NCBI RefSeq assembly: GCF_001676025.1
Contig: NZ_LZFW01000068.1
Location: 84,398 to 148,397 of the forward strand
Direction: 5' to 3'
Source: Vibrio sp. UCD-FRSSP16_30
GTDB lineage: Bacteria > Pseudomonadota > Gammaproteobacteria > Enterobacterales > Vibrionaceae
DNA length: 64,000 bases
How positions within the stretch are numbered: the stretch's first letter is position 1; each line of letters begins with the position of its first letter. Made by a program: the position numbers and the translations under genes. Positions 17,256 to 26,251 of this stretch are shown here, piece after piece. Below the pieces are notes generated by a model. The model was given only the letters and a program-made list of their open reading frames with translations. It was not told the origin of the DNA and searched no databases.

Positions 17256-18224
17256 TTAGGCGACCGCTACGTGCGATAAAATTTCATCAATAACACGATC
17301 TGGAGTTATACCTTCGGCGAGTGCATCATAGGAGAGAATGAGGCGATGGCGTAGTACGCTATGAACGATTTGTCGAACATCATCAGGGTCAACAAATTCT
17401 TTGCCTTTGAGCCATGCCATCGCTCGGGCACACTTATCTAAAGCAATGGTTGCCCTAGGGCTTGAGCCAACCGCAATCCAGTTCTTTAACTCTGAATCGA
17501 CATAACTTTGTGGCTGACGCGTGGCAACGATAATGGCTACCATGTATTTAAGTACAGCGTCACTACAATGGATTTGTCGAATTTGTTCTCTAGCGGTAAA
17601 AATACACTCAGGATCAATGGGATCTGGTTTACTTGATGTTGGATTTTCTTCGCCGCGAACCATTTTTATAATCTGCTCTTCGGCATCTGCATCAGGATAA
17701 TCAAGATTTACCTTCATAATAAATCGATCCATTTGCGCCTCGGGAAGCGGGTATGTGCCTTCTTGTTCTACTGGATTTTGTGTCGCCAATACCATGAACA
17801 AATCAGGCAACTGATAGGTTTTACCCGCCACCGTAATTTGGCGCTCTTCCATTGCTTCTAATAATGCAGCTTGAACCTTGGCAGGAGATCGATTGATTTC
17901 ATCCGCCAACAATAAGTTATTAAATACAGGGCCAGGCTGAAAAGTGAGAGTTGGCTTACCATCAACTTCCTGATAAACCTCAGTGCCGGTAACATCGGAT
18001 GGAAGTAAATCAGGCGTAAATTGAACGCGCCCCAGATCCACACTTAATGCCCCTGCTAATGCTTTTATAGAACGGGTTTTGGCCGTTCCGGGTAAACCCT
18101 CTAACAATACGTTGCCATTGGTAAGAAGCGCGACTAATAAAGTATCGACCATATGTTGCTGGCCTATAACGGATAGCTCCATTTGTTTTTTTAACTGCAT
18201 GACTGATTCTAAGGTTGAATTCAT
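17256..18224 (-). CDS. MoxR-family AAA+ ATPase
   Basis: A 322-residue AAA+ chaperone-like ATPase. Walker A GLPGTAKT (near residue 44), Walker B LLLADEINR (near 107), sensor 1 VLATQNP (near 146) and the late sensor-2 arginine region are all present. First gene of the seven-gene minus-strand operon moxR-DUF58-DUF4381-batA-batB-TPR-batD, where it probably remodels or loads the VWA proteins with metal. GAGAG precedes ATG 18224. The 273-bp gap to the VOC gene shows nothing I can assign beyond the promoter it must contain. Confidence 0.93.
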   Translation of the reverse strand: MNSTLESVMQLKKQMELSVIGQQHMVDTLLVALLTNGNVLLEGLPGTAKTRSIKALAGALSVDLGRVQFTPDLLPSDVTGTEVYQEVDGKPTLTFQPGPVFNNLLLADEINRSPAKVQAALLEAMEERQITVAGKTYQLPDLFMVLATQNPVEQEGTYPLPEAQMDRFIMKVNLDYPDADAEEQIIKMVRGEENPTSSKPDPIDPECIFTAREQIRQIHCSDAVLKYMVAIIVATRQPQSYVDSELKNWIAVGSSPRATIALDKCARAMAWLKGKEFVDPDDVRQIVHSVLRHRLILSYDALAEGITPDRVIDEILSHVAVA

Positions 18225-18497
18225 TGGCTGGCTCTCTGAGTCGAATTTTATAACTTATTGTTTTTAATGTTTTAAATATAGCCAAGGGATCCATAACGTG
18301 CCGATTAAATTACCGATTGGCTTTTAACTTTGCTGAGTCTTTAAGGTATGAATATAGTGAATACTTAGCCATGAGTCCTATGCTTTTAGATAATATCAAG
18401 TATGAGTAAAGTGGATTATCTATGGCGAAATATATTGGAGAATGTGCATCGTTAGCGATAGGCTAGCTAGGTATTGTTTTTTACAATGAGAATTAAG

Positions 18498-18899
18498 ATG
18501 AGCAAACCGATACAGCAGAGCATTGGAAATATTGCGTTAGTGGTCAAAAACTATGACGATGCCATTGCATTTTATACTCAGAAATTGCGATTTACCTTAG
18601 TGGAAGATACCGATTTAGGGGGAGGAAAACGTTGGGTGCAAGTCTCCCCGCCTAATTCAAATGGCACAAATTTACTGCTTGCCGAGGCTAGTACAGAGCA
18701 GCAATTATTGTCGGTCGGTAACCAAAGTGGTGGTCGTGTCTTCTTGTTTTTACAAACCAATGATTTTTGGCGAGATTACGAGGAAATGAAAGATAACGGG
18801 GTTGTTTTTAACGAAGCACCGCGAGATGAACAATATGGAACTGTGGCAGTATTTGAAGATTTATATGGAAATAAATGGGATCTATTAGAGTTGAAATAA
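18498..18899 (+). CDS. Glyoxalase/VOC-family protein
   Basis: A 133-residue vicinal-oxygen-chelate protein of one paired beta-alpha-beta-beta-beta unit (NIALVVKNYDDAIAFYTQKLRFTLVEDTDLGGGKRWVQV; TVAVFEDLYGNKWDLLEL). Metal ligands cannot be assigned with certainty: the first conserved residue position is Asn rather than His, while the final Glu of DLLEL is present. Such proteins include lactoylglutathione lyases, dioxygenases and antibiotic-resistance proteins. ATG 18498 follows GAGAATTAAG; an ATG at 18486 is also in frame. Monocistronic. Confidence 0.8.
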   Translation: MSKPIQQSIGNIALVVKNYDDAIAFYTQKLRFTLVEDTDLGGGKRWVQVSPPNSNGTNLLLAEASTEQQLLSVGNQSGGRVFLFLQTNDFWRDYEEMKDNGVVFNEAPRDEQYGTVAVFEDLYGNKWDLLELK

Positions 18900-18999
18900 T
18901 GATGAAAATTCAGTGATGTGAATAACATCGTTGTTGTTTTGTCATTTGCGTTTGTTAGTGTGAATATTATTTATTTAAACTGAGTAAGAGAAACAACAG

Positions 19000-19608
19000 A
19001 TGAATGAAAAACTTAAAAAGTACCAAGGGCTTATTTTTGATATGGATGGCACTCTTATTGATACTATGCCCGCGCACTCACAAGCTTGGCAGACAACCGC
19101 TGATAAGTTTGGTTTTGAGTTTGAAGCATCTTGGCTGCATAGCCTTGGAGGCATGCCAAGCCCTAAAATTGTCTTAGAAGTGAATCGCCGTTTTGGTCTT
19201 GAACTGGATGCCACTGAGGTTTCACAATTTAAGATGCAGCAATTTGCCAATATCGAATCTAAAGGTGAATTGATTGATGTGACTCACCAAGTATTAGTGG
19301 ATTATCAACAACAGAAAAAAGTGGCTATTGGCACAGGGGCGCAGCGAGAGACGGCGCATAATTTGCTTAAAGCGAAAGGTGTGTTTGATGTATTTGACGC
19401 TGTGGTGACCGCTACTGAGGTGACACGTCATAAGCCGTTTCCAGATACGTTCTTATTGGCCGCTGAGATGATGAATTGCGAACCAAACCAGTGTGTGGTG
19501 TTTGAAGATACATTATTAGGCTTACAAGCAGCACACGCTGCGGGTATGGATTGTTTTCTAGTCACAGAGACAGGTTTAGTCTTTAAACCTTTGCATGAGC
19601 AGAGTTAG
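19000..19608 (+). CDS. yqaB: HAD phosphatase, YqaB-like
   Basis: A 202-residue HAD-superfamily phosphatase (subclass IA) most like E. coli YqaB, which dephosphorylates fructose-1-phosphate and 6-phosphogluconate. Motif I DMDGTLIDT (residues 14-22), motif II-like TGA near 107, motif III Lys in RHKPFPDT, and motif IV VFEDTLLG are all present. Substrate is inferred from the family only. AAGAGAAACAAC precedes its ATG. Followed by a 13-bp perfect stem terminator. Confidence 0.85.
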   Translation: MNEKLKKYQGLIFDMDGTLIDTMPAHSQAWQTTADKFGFEFEASWLHSLGGMPSPKIVLEVNRRFGLELDATEVSQFKMQQFANIESKGELIDVTHQVLVDYQQQKKVAIGTGAQRETAHNLLKAKGVFDVFDAVVTATEVTRHKPFPDTFLLAAEMMNCEPNQCVVFEDTLLGLQAAHAAGMDCFLVTETGLVFKPLHEQS

Positions 19609-19620
19609 ATATGACAATAA

Positions 19621-19648
19621 AATAAAGGACTGCAAGCAGTCCTTTATT
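19621..19648. terminator. Bidirectional terminator, 13-bp perfect stem
   Basis: AATAAAGGACTGC (19621-19633), a 2-base centre, and GCAGTCCTTTATT (19636-19648); an A-run on one side and a T-run on the other allow use from both convergent genes. Confidence 0.85.
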
Positions 19649-19702
19649 CGAATTTGCGGTACCGTTTTTTGTTACCGTAAGTATTAATGACTTAAGTATT
19701 AG

Positions 19703-20185
19703 TTACTTAATACTAAGCAATTCAACATCAAAAATTAACGTTGCAGAGGCAGGGACTGGGCCAGAACCTTGTTTGCCATAAGCTAATGTACTTGGGATAT
19801 ACAAGCGGAACTTATCACCAGCAACCATCAACTGTAAACCTTCTTGCCAGCCACGAATGACTCGATTTACCGGGAACTCAATAGGCTCACCACGATCCAC
19901 TGAACTATCAAATACCGTGCCATCGATTAATGTACCGTGGTAATGAACTTTGACCGTACTGTTTGCACTAGGGTGAACTTCACCGTTACCTTTGGTTAGA
20001 ACTTCGTACTGTAAACCACTTTCAGTGGTAGTTACGCCGTCACGCAAACCATTTTCTTGAAGAAACGATTGGCCAAGAGCAAAGTTTTCTTTGTTATCTT
20101 TATGATTGTTCCAAATACGAGAAATCATAAAAATAGCCAAGACCGCAACAATAGCAGGAAATATAAATTTAGACATGTGAGTCAT
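19703..20185 (-). CDS. FKBP-type peptidyl-prolyl isomerase
   Basis: A 160-residue protein with one N-terminal membrane anchor (residues ~6-22) and a C-terminal FKBP domain (from about residue 52; motifs KVHYHGTLIDGTVFDSS, GWQEGLQLMVAGDKFRLYIPSTLAYG). It probably catalyses proline isomerisation of periplasmic proteins. The start at 20185 overlaps the stop of the upstream DsbA-like gene in a TAATG; a second ATG at 20176 (better spaced from AAGGGA) is possible. The pairing of an isomerase with a thiol oxidoreductase suggests a small periplasmic folding operon. Confidence 0.88.
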   Translation of the reverse strand: MTHMSKFIFPAIVAVLAIFMISRIWNNHKDNKENFALGQSFLQENGLRDGVTTTESGLQYEVLTKGNGEVHPSANSTVKVHYHGTLIDGTVFDSSVDRGEPIEFPVNRVIRGWQEGLQLMVAGDKFRLYIPSTLAYGKQGSGPVPASATLIFDVELLSIK

Positions 20186-20814
20186 TATCCCTTAGAGGTT
20201 AAGTAATTGATGGTGTTAACAATAGATTGAATATCATCATGAGCTGAAGTGATGACCATATATTTACCATTAACCACAAAGGTCGGTACAGAGTTTATCA
20301 TCCCTTTGCCGGTAATATCGACAGCATTAGTTACTTCAGCGAACAGTGTTTGTTTTTGAGCGTCGGTCAGATCATAAGGAGAGACCATTCCTTTATTGTG
20401 ATAGGCGTTGATTAAGTTTTGTTGTCTCTGATCTGAGGTTAATTCTTCCTTAGAGTGATAAGCATCAAAAAGGGATGCCATCATTTCTTGATCAGGTTTG
20501 CCATCAGGTGATTGCATTGCAGCCGCGTAGTAAAACATGGCAGCAGCTTGCGCGCTTTCATTAAAGGTGACGTGAACTTTCCCTATAGACTGCCCAATAC
20601 CTTGTTCTATTTCGGGAATAAATTCTTCCATCTTTAAACAGTGTCCACAGGTCAAAGAGAACACTTCAACCACAGGCTGCTTTATTAAGCTACTGATATC
20701 ATTAGGCAATTCAGAGTACTGCTTGTTCAGCTCTGGCGTAGTGTTTTCACTGCAGGCAGTCAGTAGCATCAGTGAAGCGAAGAGTAGGCTAACGGTTTTA
20801 ATTATTTTTTTCAT
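20185..20814 (-). CDS. DsbA-family thiol:disulfide lipoprotein
   Basis: A 209-residue thioredoxin-fold protein of the DsbA family. The N-terminus is a lipoprotein signal (lipobox LLTAC), so it is probably anchored to a membrane facing the periplasm. The active site is CGHC (in SLTCGHCLK) instead of the CPHC of classical DsbA, and the cis-Pro loop is VPTFVVNGKYM. It would oxidise or isomerise periplasmic disulfides. Co-transcribed with the FKBP isomerase that overlaps its stop codon. Confidence 0.87.
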   Translation of the reverse strand: MKKIIKTVSLLFASLMLLTACSENTTPELNKQYSELPNDISSLIKQPVVEVFSLTCGHCLKMEEFIPEIEQGIGQSIGKVHVTFNESAQAAAMFYYAAAMQSPDGKPDQEMMASLFDAYHSKEELTSDQRQQNLINAYHNKGMVSPYDLTDAQKQTLFAEVTNAVDITGKGMINSVPTFVVNGKYMVITSAHDDIQSIVNTINYLTSKG

Positions 20815-20871
20815 AGTCCATTTTTCGTTGTAGGGTTGAGGATAGGCGATAGGTTTTATCGCCCGAGTTTA

Positions 20872-22176
20872 TTAACGATCCCAATACGCTTCTTCAAGAC
20901 TGTCTTCACGCTCAGGAAGTGATTGTGATAGTCGAGGAGAATGTTGAGTCAATAGTTCATAGCTGACTCGGTTTGCGTATTTACAGATCTGAGATAGTGA
21001 AGAATAGGTTAAAAAAGGTGCACTGTGTTTTTGCGAAACAGGCACATTCTTTTTGTGGTAACTATTAGCCGCTATGTCGTGCAATAACGCTGATAACGCC
21101 GCATCACCTGCGCCATTGGTGTTCTTAATTTTAAGAGGGCCACCTAAATATGGTGCAATATGTGAGTATATTCGAACCGGCGTCTGACAATCAGCAAGAC
21201 GCATTGCTCGGCTATATTCATATTGGTTAAATTCGGCAATATTACCAGGCAATAGAGGCGCTTCGGTTTCTCGCTTGCGACTCTCATCGGTGTGTCCTGC
21301 CATATAAAGGCCAACCGCACCTGCGGTACATAAAACTAGATCGCACCATTGCAGGGTTTTATCCGCTGCGAGTAGGGGATCTTTTTCACCCGTCAGCGAT
21401 TCACCTTCTTCTTCGTTCATAGCAACAATAGATACATTGTCTTTAATAAACTCTTGCCACCATTTTTCATTGCCTTCGATGACATATTTTGTGCCTAGAG
21501 TTAATACCACAGGGATGTCATTGGCCTTGGCAAGAGCAATGGCTCTTTGCACCGCTTTTGGCATTGGATCTTGTGGTTTTCCACGCATTAAATAAGACGA
21601 GACAATCAGTGCGCTGGCTTTATTGAAGATGTGTTCTGGAATGCTGCTGGGTAGTAACTGATTCATCTGTCCTTCGTTGATTGCGAAGGTACGTTCCCCA
21701 TCATCGGTGATTAGGGTATAGCAGCGACCAATAGAGCCATCTACTTTTTGTAAATGGTTTAAATTTACTCTAGAAGAGGTGCGGCAAAGGTAACGATAAG
21801 CGTAACTGCCAACATCAATATTATTGGACATAACCCCAAGTAAAATAGACTTACTGTCGGCGAGCACTGAATAGTTGTGCAGGGTATTACCAATGGTGTC
21901 GCCTGGGTATTCATGAGTGATTAGATGGTTATCCATCAACTCTTGATAAAGTGCATCAGCCACTTCTTGATCAACAACCAGTGAGTGCCCCTTACTTAGC
22001 GAATACTTTGACAAAAAGGCATCATCCACTCGCGCTTCAATATCAACAATTGTCTGCCCAACACCAATAATGATGGGTCTTGCCAATTTAGGCGTTTGAC
22101 GAATTTGATTGACTAACGGATCTCGTGATTGAGTTGGAAAGTAGTGCTTGGATTTTCTTTGACCGGGAAACTTCAT
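20872..22176 (-). CDS. gsk: Inosine-guanosine kinase
   Basis: A 434-residue PfkB/ribokinase-family kinase that phosphorylates guanosine and inosine to GMP and IMP in purine salvage. The length equals E. coli Gsk. The C-terminal PfkB signature KNTNGAGDAALSALLHDI contains the catalytic Asp, and the N-terminal PIIIGVGQTIVDIEA matches the family. A 58-bp gap separates it from the DsbA-like gene, which could be read from the same promoter. The 234-bp upstream gap contains an imperfect hairpin at 22311-22337 (CTAAAAC/GTTTTAG with GCCT/AGGC inside). Confidence 0.93.
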   Translation of the reverse strand: MKFPGQRKSKHYFPTQSRDPLVNQIRQTPKLARPIIIGVGQTIVDIEARVDDAFLSKYSLSKGHSLVVDQEVADALYQELMDNHLITHEYPGDTIGNTLHNYSVLADSKSILLGVMSNNIDVGSYAYRYLCRTSSRVNLNHLQKVDGSIGRCYTLITDDGERTFAINEGQMNQLLPSSIPEHIFNKASALIVSSYLMRGKPQDPMPKAVQRAIALAKANDIPVVLTLGTKYVIEGNEKWWQEFIKDNVSIVAMNEEEGESLTGEKDPLLAADKTLQWCDLVLCTAGAVGLYMAGHTDESRKRETEAPLLPGNIAEFNQYEYSRAMRLADCQTPVRIYSHIAPYLGGPLKIKNTNGAGDAALSALLHDIAANSYHKKNVPVSQKHSAPFLTYSSLSQICKYANRVSYELLTQHSPRLSQSLPEREDSLEEAYWDR

Positions 22177-22410
22177 AATGGCGTAACTGTAGCATTGAGA
22201 TAGGCAGAGTATACCATGGGAATACTCTGCATAAGAGACTAGGCGCTTAATTTGTAAGCGGTTAGATGTAAGAAAATCTCTTATTAATGATGCATGTACA
22301 GTGAGAACGACTAAAACAGCCTAGCCAGGCGTTTTAGCGATACAAACTGTTAAAGCATGTACTTAAAAAGAGATTAATTTATACAACTGTTTATTTACAA
22401 TGCGAGTTCG

Positions 22411-23013
22411 TTAAAACACAAGCTCTTCATTTTTTCCCGCAGCTTCGCCTACCGTAGTGGTATGTTCAGCAGATTGCTCCGGAGCCGCTGTCGTATCTAT
22501 CGCGGTATTTGATGTAGGCGAGGTGCTAGTGCTGACCTCTTTGCTGTGCGTATTTGCCGCATGTTGGTAAGCCAGTGTTCCCCATAGTGGTACGGTAGAT
22601 AAACTGTGTTTATAACTGCCGGATGTCTCTTTGGTAGAATAAGAAATATACATCAGCGTTTGTGAGTTTTTATCGAAGATTCGACGTATTTTCATGGTTT
22701 TAAAGAAGATACTTTTTGATTTTTTAAAGACCACTTCACCTGAGTGAGATTTGTCGATTTTGTTGATCATTTCAGGTGTTATTTCACCTGTTTGGCGACA
22801 AGAAATTGCTGAATCTGAAGGGTCTGATAAGTCTAGGTTGGCTTCAATGCTGGCAACGTGACAAGTCACGCCTGTTACGACAGGATCGACGAGTATATTG
22901 ACTTTAATATCTTTGGTCGTAAATAGACCAAGAGAAACATCGCCCACTTCGTTGTTATCACATCCTGTGAGGCTAAGGGCTAGAATAGGCAGTAATAGGG
23001 CAATTTTTTTCAT
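22411..23013 (-). CDS. creA: CreA-like lipoprotein with a C-terminal tail
   Basis: A 200-residue protein with a lipoprotein signal (LSLTGC) and a CreA domain: VTCHVASIEANL, DSAISCRQTGEI, GEVVFKKSKSIFFK and YISYSTKETSGSYKHSLSTVPLW match the family with its conserved cysteine pair. E. coli CreA has about 157 residues and a cleavable signal; here the domain is followed by roughly 50 residues rich in Thr, Ser, Ala and Glu that look like a disordered tail. ATG 23013 is used because it begins the lipoprotein signal and has GGAAG upstream. Its biological function is not known. Confidence 0.85.
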   Translation of the reverse strand: MKKIALLLPILALSLTGCDNNEVGDVSLGLFTTKDIKVNILVDPVVTGVTCHVASIEANLDLSDPSDSAISCRQTGEITPEMINKIDKSHSGEVVFKKSKSIFFKTMKIRRIFDKNSQTLMYISYSTKETSGSYKHSLSTVPLWGTLAYQHAANTHSKEVSTSTSPTSNTAIDTTAAPEQSAEHTTTVGEAAGKNEELVF

Positions 23014-23169
23014 TGCGGCTTCCATGAATGACAAGTGCTGATTAAGATGATCTGAGTCTAACACATCTGCCGAAGCTTGTTGAAATAAGCAATTGTTTGA
23101 TAAAGAATTGTTCAGTTTATGTTCTGGGTGTATCCTTGCTACAAATCAATAAAGAGCTCGAATATAAAT

Positions 23170-23751
23170 ATGACTATTTCAATATCGGATGTTGAACAAC
23201 TTCAACAGGCCAAAATCCAATGGCTCGTGTCTCAAATTGATGTTGATTTTCCCACTCGAGAAAGCGTACTCGGTAAAGCCTGTTATCTCGATCTTATCGA
23301 TAATGCCATTCCCGCTCAGCCATTGCTGACTGAAAATATTGACATTAATGCTGTAAGTAAGTTGACTTGGATGAAGGTTGATTTTCATAAATTGACCGTA
23401 CTGTATGCTCATTTTGTCGCTAATCATGTCAATATTGCTGAACAATCAAAAGAATATCTGCAAGAGTTTTTAGCGCAAATAATCCTTGATAATCAAAGCG
23501 ATGATGAAGGGACACACACCTTATGTGTTGGGTTTTTAGGCTCTGAACTTGTGGCAACCTGTATTGTGTCAATCGAGCAGCAAACTCAACAACAAATTCA
23601 GCAAGAACAGCTTCTTATTTCTGATTTACTGATGGATAGCGATGTTGATATTTCAACAGAGTTGAGCTCCATATTATATCTATTTGATTTTGATACTAAG
23701 CGATTGTCTTCATTACAAATTCATATGAGCCAGATTGATTATAAATCGTGA
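23170..23751 (+). CDS. Hypothetical soluble protein
   Basis: A 193-residue acidic protein that I do not recognise. It looks globular with alternating helices, a Gln-rich stretch near residue 140 (EQQTQQQIQQEQ) and no signal peptide or membrane segment. ATG 23170 is preferred over one 51 bases upstream, but its ribosome site is weak. Transcribed divergently from the CreA-like gene. No catalytic motif was seen. Confidence 0.6.
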   Translation: MTISISDVEQLQQAKIQWLVSQIDVDFPTRESVLGKACYLDLIDNAIPAQPLLTENIDINAVSKLTWMKVDFHKLTVLYAHFVANHVNIAEQSKEYLQEFLAQIILDNQSDDEGTHTLCVGFLGSELVATCIVSIEQQTQQQIQQEQLLISDLLMDSDVDISTELSSILYLFDFDTKRLSSLQIHMSQIDYKS

Positions 23752-23870
23752 TCTGAGTCTGTTTATCCATAACTTGTTACGACACACTTATCAGCACTGA
23801 ACAAATACTGTTCACCATTCGCGTATTTATCGTTATATATAGATGAAACTCTGCAATGGAAATGCAATTG

Positions 23871-24539
23871 ATGAAGTGTGTTATTTTTGACTGTGAGGGA
23901 ACTCTGGTCGACAGTGAAAAGTTGTCCTGCCAAGCATTAGTCAGTGTATTTACCGACTATGGTTGCTCGTTAAGTATGGATGACGCTATGAGTCACTTCA
24001 ACGGTGGCAAACTGGTTGATATTCTCACCCAAACCAGTGAGCGTCTAGGGGTTAGAGTGGATATCGATGCACTTGAGCGTATGTATCGAGACAAAATACA
24101 GACATTATTTCAAGAGCAATTAAGCCCCTCCCAAAATGCAATTCATGTGCTTGAGTCACTCAAACAAATGGGTGTCGAGGTGTGCGCTGTATCGAACAGT
24201 CCGCGCACTAAGCTTGAATCTACTTTAAAAATCAGTGGCTTATTACCGTATTTTAAAGGTGCTATGTTCAGCGCCTTTGATGCCAATAGTTGGAAGCCTG
24301 AACCTGACTTGATTCAATATGCGGCTATGGGTATGGGCTTTCGTTCGATAGATTGCTTGTATGTAGACGATACGCTACAAGGAATACGCGCTGGTATTGC
24401 GGCCAACATCACCACTCTTCACTATCGTCCAAATCCTTTATCTCCCCAATGGCACTCAGAAGGTGCGATGAGTATTAGTGATTTGAGGGATGTTTTACAA
24501 CATTGTGCTAAAGCGCCTGAAATTGAGTATCACATTTAG
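23871..24539 (+). CDS. HAD phosphatase, YieH-like, with Asp-to-Glu in motif I
   Basis: A 222-residue HAD subclass IA protein resembling E. coli YieH (a 6-phosphogluconate phosphatase). Motif I reads FDCEGTLVDSE: the nucleophile Asp is present, but the second Asp of DxD, the usual general acid, is Glu (codon GAG). Motifs II (VSNSPRTK), III (WKPEPDL) and IV (YVDDTLQG) are normal. Three ATG codons compete for the start (23856, 23862, 23871); the last is closest to the homologous N-terminus. Probably an active or altered phosphatase of unknown substrate. Confidence 0.78.
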   Translation: MKCVIFDCEGTLVDSEKLSCQALVSVFTDYGCSLSMDDAMSHFNGGKLVDILTQTSERLGVRVDIDALERMYRDKIQTLFQEQLSPSQNAIHVLESLKQMGVEVCAVSNSPRTKLESTLKISGLLPYFKGAMFSAFDANSWKPEPDLIQYAAMGMGFRSIDCLYVDDTLQGIRAGIAANITTLHYRPNPLSPQWHSEGAMSISDLRDVLQHCAKAPEIEYHI

Positions 24540-24615
24540 ATAGAGCAAGATCTGGTGTATTTTGTTCGGTATTAGTCACGTATACTCGTTTTCAATTTTA
24601 TTAAGAAGTTTAGTC

Positions 24616-25107
24616 ATGAATACTATTGTTGCGAAGAATCGAGTTGCCATTTTTGCTGATGTGCAAAATATCTATTACACCACCCGTGATGCCTATCGTC
24701 GTAATTTTGATTACAACAATTTTTGGGCGCTCGCGATGGAATATGGTGACATTATTTCAGCCCAAGCGTATGCCATTGCCAGTCATGACCCAAAACAGCG
24801 TCAATTTCACCATATCTTGCGAGGAATAGGCTTTGAAGTGAAGCTGAAACCTTATATCCAACGCTCTGACGGCAGCGCAAAAGGAGATTGGGATGTGGGT
24901 ATCACCATTGATATTATGGAAAAAGCCTCACAGGTGGATACGATTATTTTACTGTCAGGTGATGGCGACTTTGAATTGTTGGTTAAGCATGTCGCTAATC
25001 GTTATAACTGCAAAGTGGTTGTATTAGGTGTGCCTCAGTTATCCGCAGGCAGTTTAATTGAAGCGGCCACAGAATTTATCCCTATCAAAGATTCTCTTCT
25101 GCGTTAG
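24616..25107 (+). CDS. NYN/LabA-like ribonuclease-fold protein
   Basis: A 163-residue PIN-like (NYN, DUF88) protein. The characteristic acidic residues appear in VAIFADVQNIYY (first Asp near residue 15), GDWDVGITIDI (near 100) and LLSGDGDFELLV (near 118), the pattern of metal-dependent RNases of this family. It has no signal peptide. ATG 24616 follows AAGAAG and fits the domain boundary; 18 upstream codons are excluded. Function unknown; RNA processing is the family-based guess. Confidence 0.82.
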   Translation: MNTIVAKNRVAIFADVQNIYYTTRDAYRRNFDYNNFWALAMEYGDIISAQAYAIASHDPKQRQFHHILRGIGFEVKLKPYIQRSDGSAKGDWDVGITIDIMEKASQVDTIILLSGDGDFELLVKHVANRYNCKVVVLGVPQLSAGSLIEAATEFIPIKDSLLR

Positions 25108-25138
25108 TTCTTAATATTAGAATTTATGATATTAATCA

Positions 25139-25816
25139 TTACTCTGAAGCATGGTGATGTCGGTGCTGATTTGAATAAATACGGTATATAACCGCAATTA
25201 CAAAACAGATAATTGCCGGTAATAGCAGAGCATTGAACTGAAATTCACGATACAAATACACACCCATTGAGCCTCCTAAGACAAACCCTGCAATGATATA
25301 GGTGAACAGCTTAGCTTTACGCCTATCAAGTGCCTGTCCTTTCAAAACTCCACCGAGCATTATGCCTAGATCGGTAAAGATACCCGTGAGGTGGGTGGTG
25401 CGGATGATTGCGCCACTGTAGGTCGTGGCCATTGCGTTTTGTAGGCCACAGGCAATCGTTGCAAAGTAAATACCGGAAAAATTGTTATGAGAGAGCAGTC
25501 CAATTGCGGAAAATAAGCAAAGAGATTCTAGAAACAGCACCCAATCGTAATATCTACCTAGTTTTAACGTTCCGCCATGCAGTAAATAACCCGCAATGGC
25601 CGAGCCAAACATAAACGAAATAATGACGCCTAATAAATGAACGGTGTGAATTAGGGAGGCATCAAAGAGACTGATGCCAAGCAGTGTGGCGGTGCCGGAC
25701 AAGTGAGATACCGCTTGATGTTCTAAGCCAAGCAAGCCGATTGCATTAATAAAACCGGCTACCAAGGCCAAGATGAAAGCGCCCATCTCGACCCACTTTG
25801 GTAGGTGTGAAATCAC
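25139..25816 (-). CDS. YoaK-family (DUF1275) membrane protein
   Basis: A 225-residue inner-membrane protein with about six helices. The DUF1275 pattern (FVAGFINAIGLL near the start with GTATLLGISL, then GLQNAMATTYSGAIIRTTHLTGIFTDLG in the middle) is clear. No biochemical role is known for the family. Monocistronic, ending 32 bp from the convergent NYN gene. Confidence 0.85.
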   Translation of the reverse strand: MISHLPKWVEMGAFILALVAGFINAIGLLGLEHQAVSHLSGTATLLGISLFDASLIHTVHLLGVIISFMFGSAIAGYLLHGGTLKLGRYYDWVLFLESLCLFSAIGLLSHNNFSGIYFATIACGLQNAMATTYSGAIIRTTHLTGIFTDLGIMLGGVLKGQALDRRKAKLFTYIIAGFVLGGSMGVYLYREFQFNALLLPAIICFVIAVIYRIYSNQHRHHHASE

Positions 25817-25985
25817 AGTTGTTGTCCTTTGGAAATTCTTTGCTTATCTATATCTAACGAACTTTATCTAACGTACTTGGCTCGCTGCAGTCATATTGAT
25901 TAAATCAACAATCAAAAAACGAGAGTCACTTAAATGATTGCTCTGGAATAGATTATTATTCAGACGTTATATGCAACGGGTGAAA

Positions 25986-26165
25986 CTAATCTTGTTGTGA
26001 CTCTTGCTCTGTCGCGATAGTTTCTTCGTTTAAAGCCGCTTCTTGTTCAGCTTTAGCACGATCAGCTTTTGAGATGTACTTAGGTTTATTAGAGGTATGC
26101 AATTTTGAGTTATGTTGCTTGATCTTCTTTTTTAGGATCTGATTAATCTTCTTTTTACGGTTCAT
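25986..26165 (-). CDS. Small DUF2986-type protein
   Basis: A 59-residue basic-then-acidic protein. The N-terminal half is strongly basic (MNRKKKINQILKKKIKQ), followed by SNKPKYISKADRAKAEQEA and an acidic, glutamine-rich tail. This matches my memory of the DUF2986 family of vibrios and shewanellas, whose function is unknown. An excellent ribosome site (AAGGTG, 5 bases before the ATG) supports expression. It stands alone between two unrelated genes. Confidence 0.75.
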   Translation of the reverse strand: MNRKKKINQILKKKIKQHNSKLHTSNKPKYISKADRAKAEQEAALNEETIATEQESQQD

Positions 26166-26219
26166 TTTATCACCTTAAATGAGCGGTATGCTAATGGCGC
26201 TAAGGTTACCATAAACTTT

Positions 26220-26251
26220 TATGTTAAGTGGTAAATATGTTAAGTGGTAAA
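26220..26251 (+). repeat. Perfect 16-bp tandem duplication
   Basis: TATGTTAAGTGGTAAA at 26220-26235 is repeated directly at 26236-26251, in the non-coding stretch before the KAS III gene. Each unit carries a possible in-frame ATG, but no gene is supported here. Confidence 0.85.
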
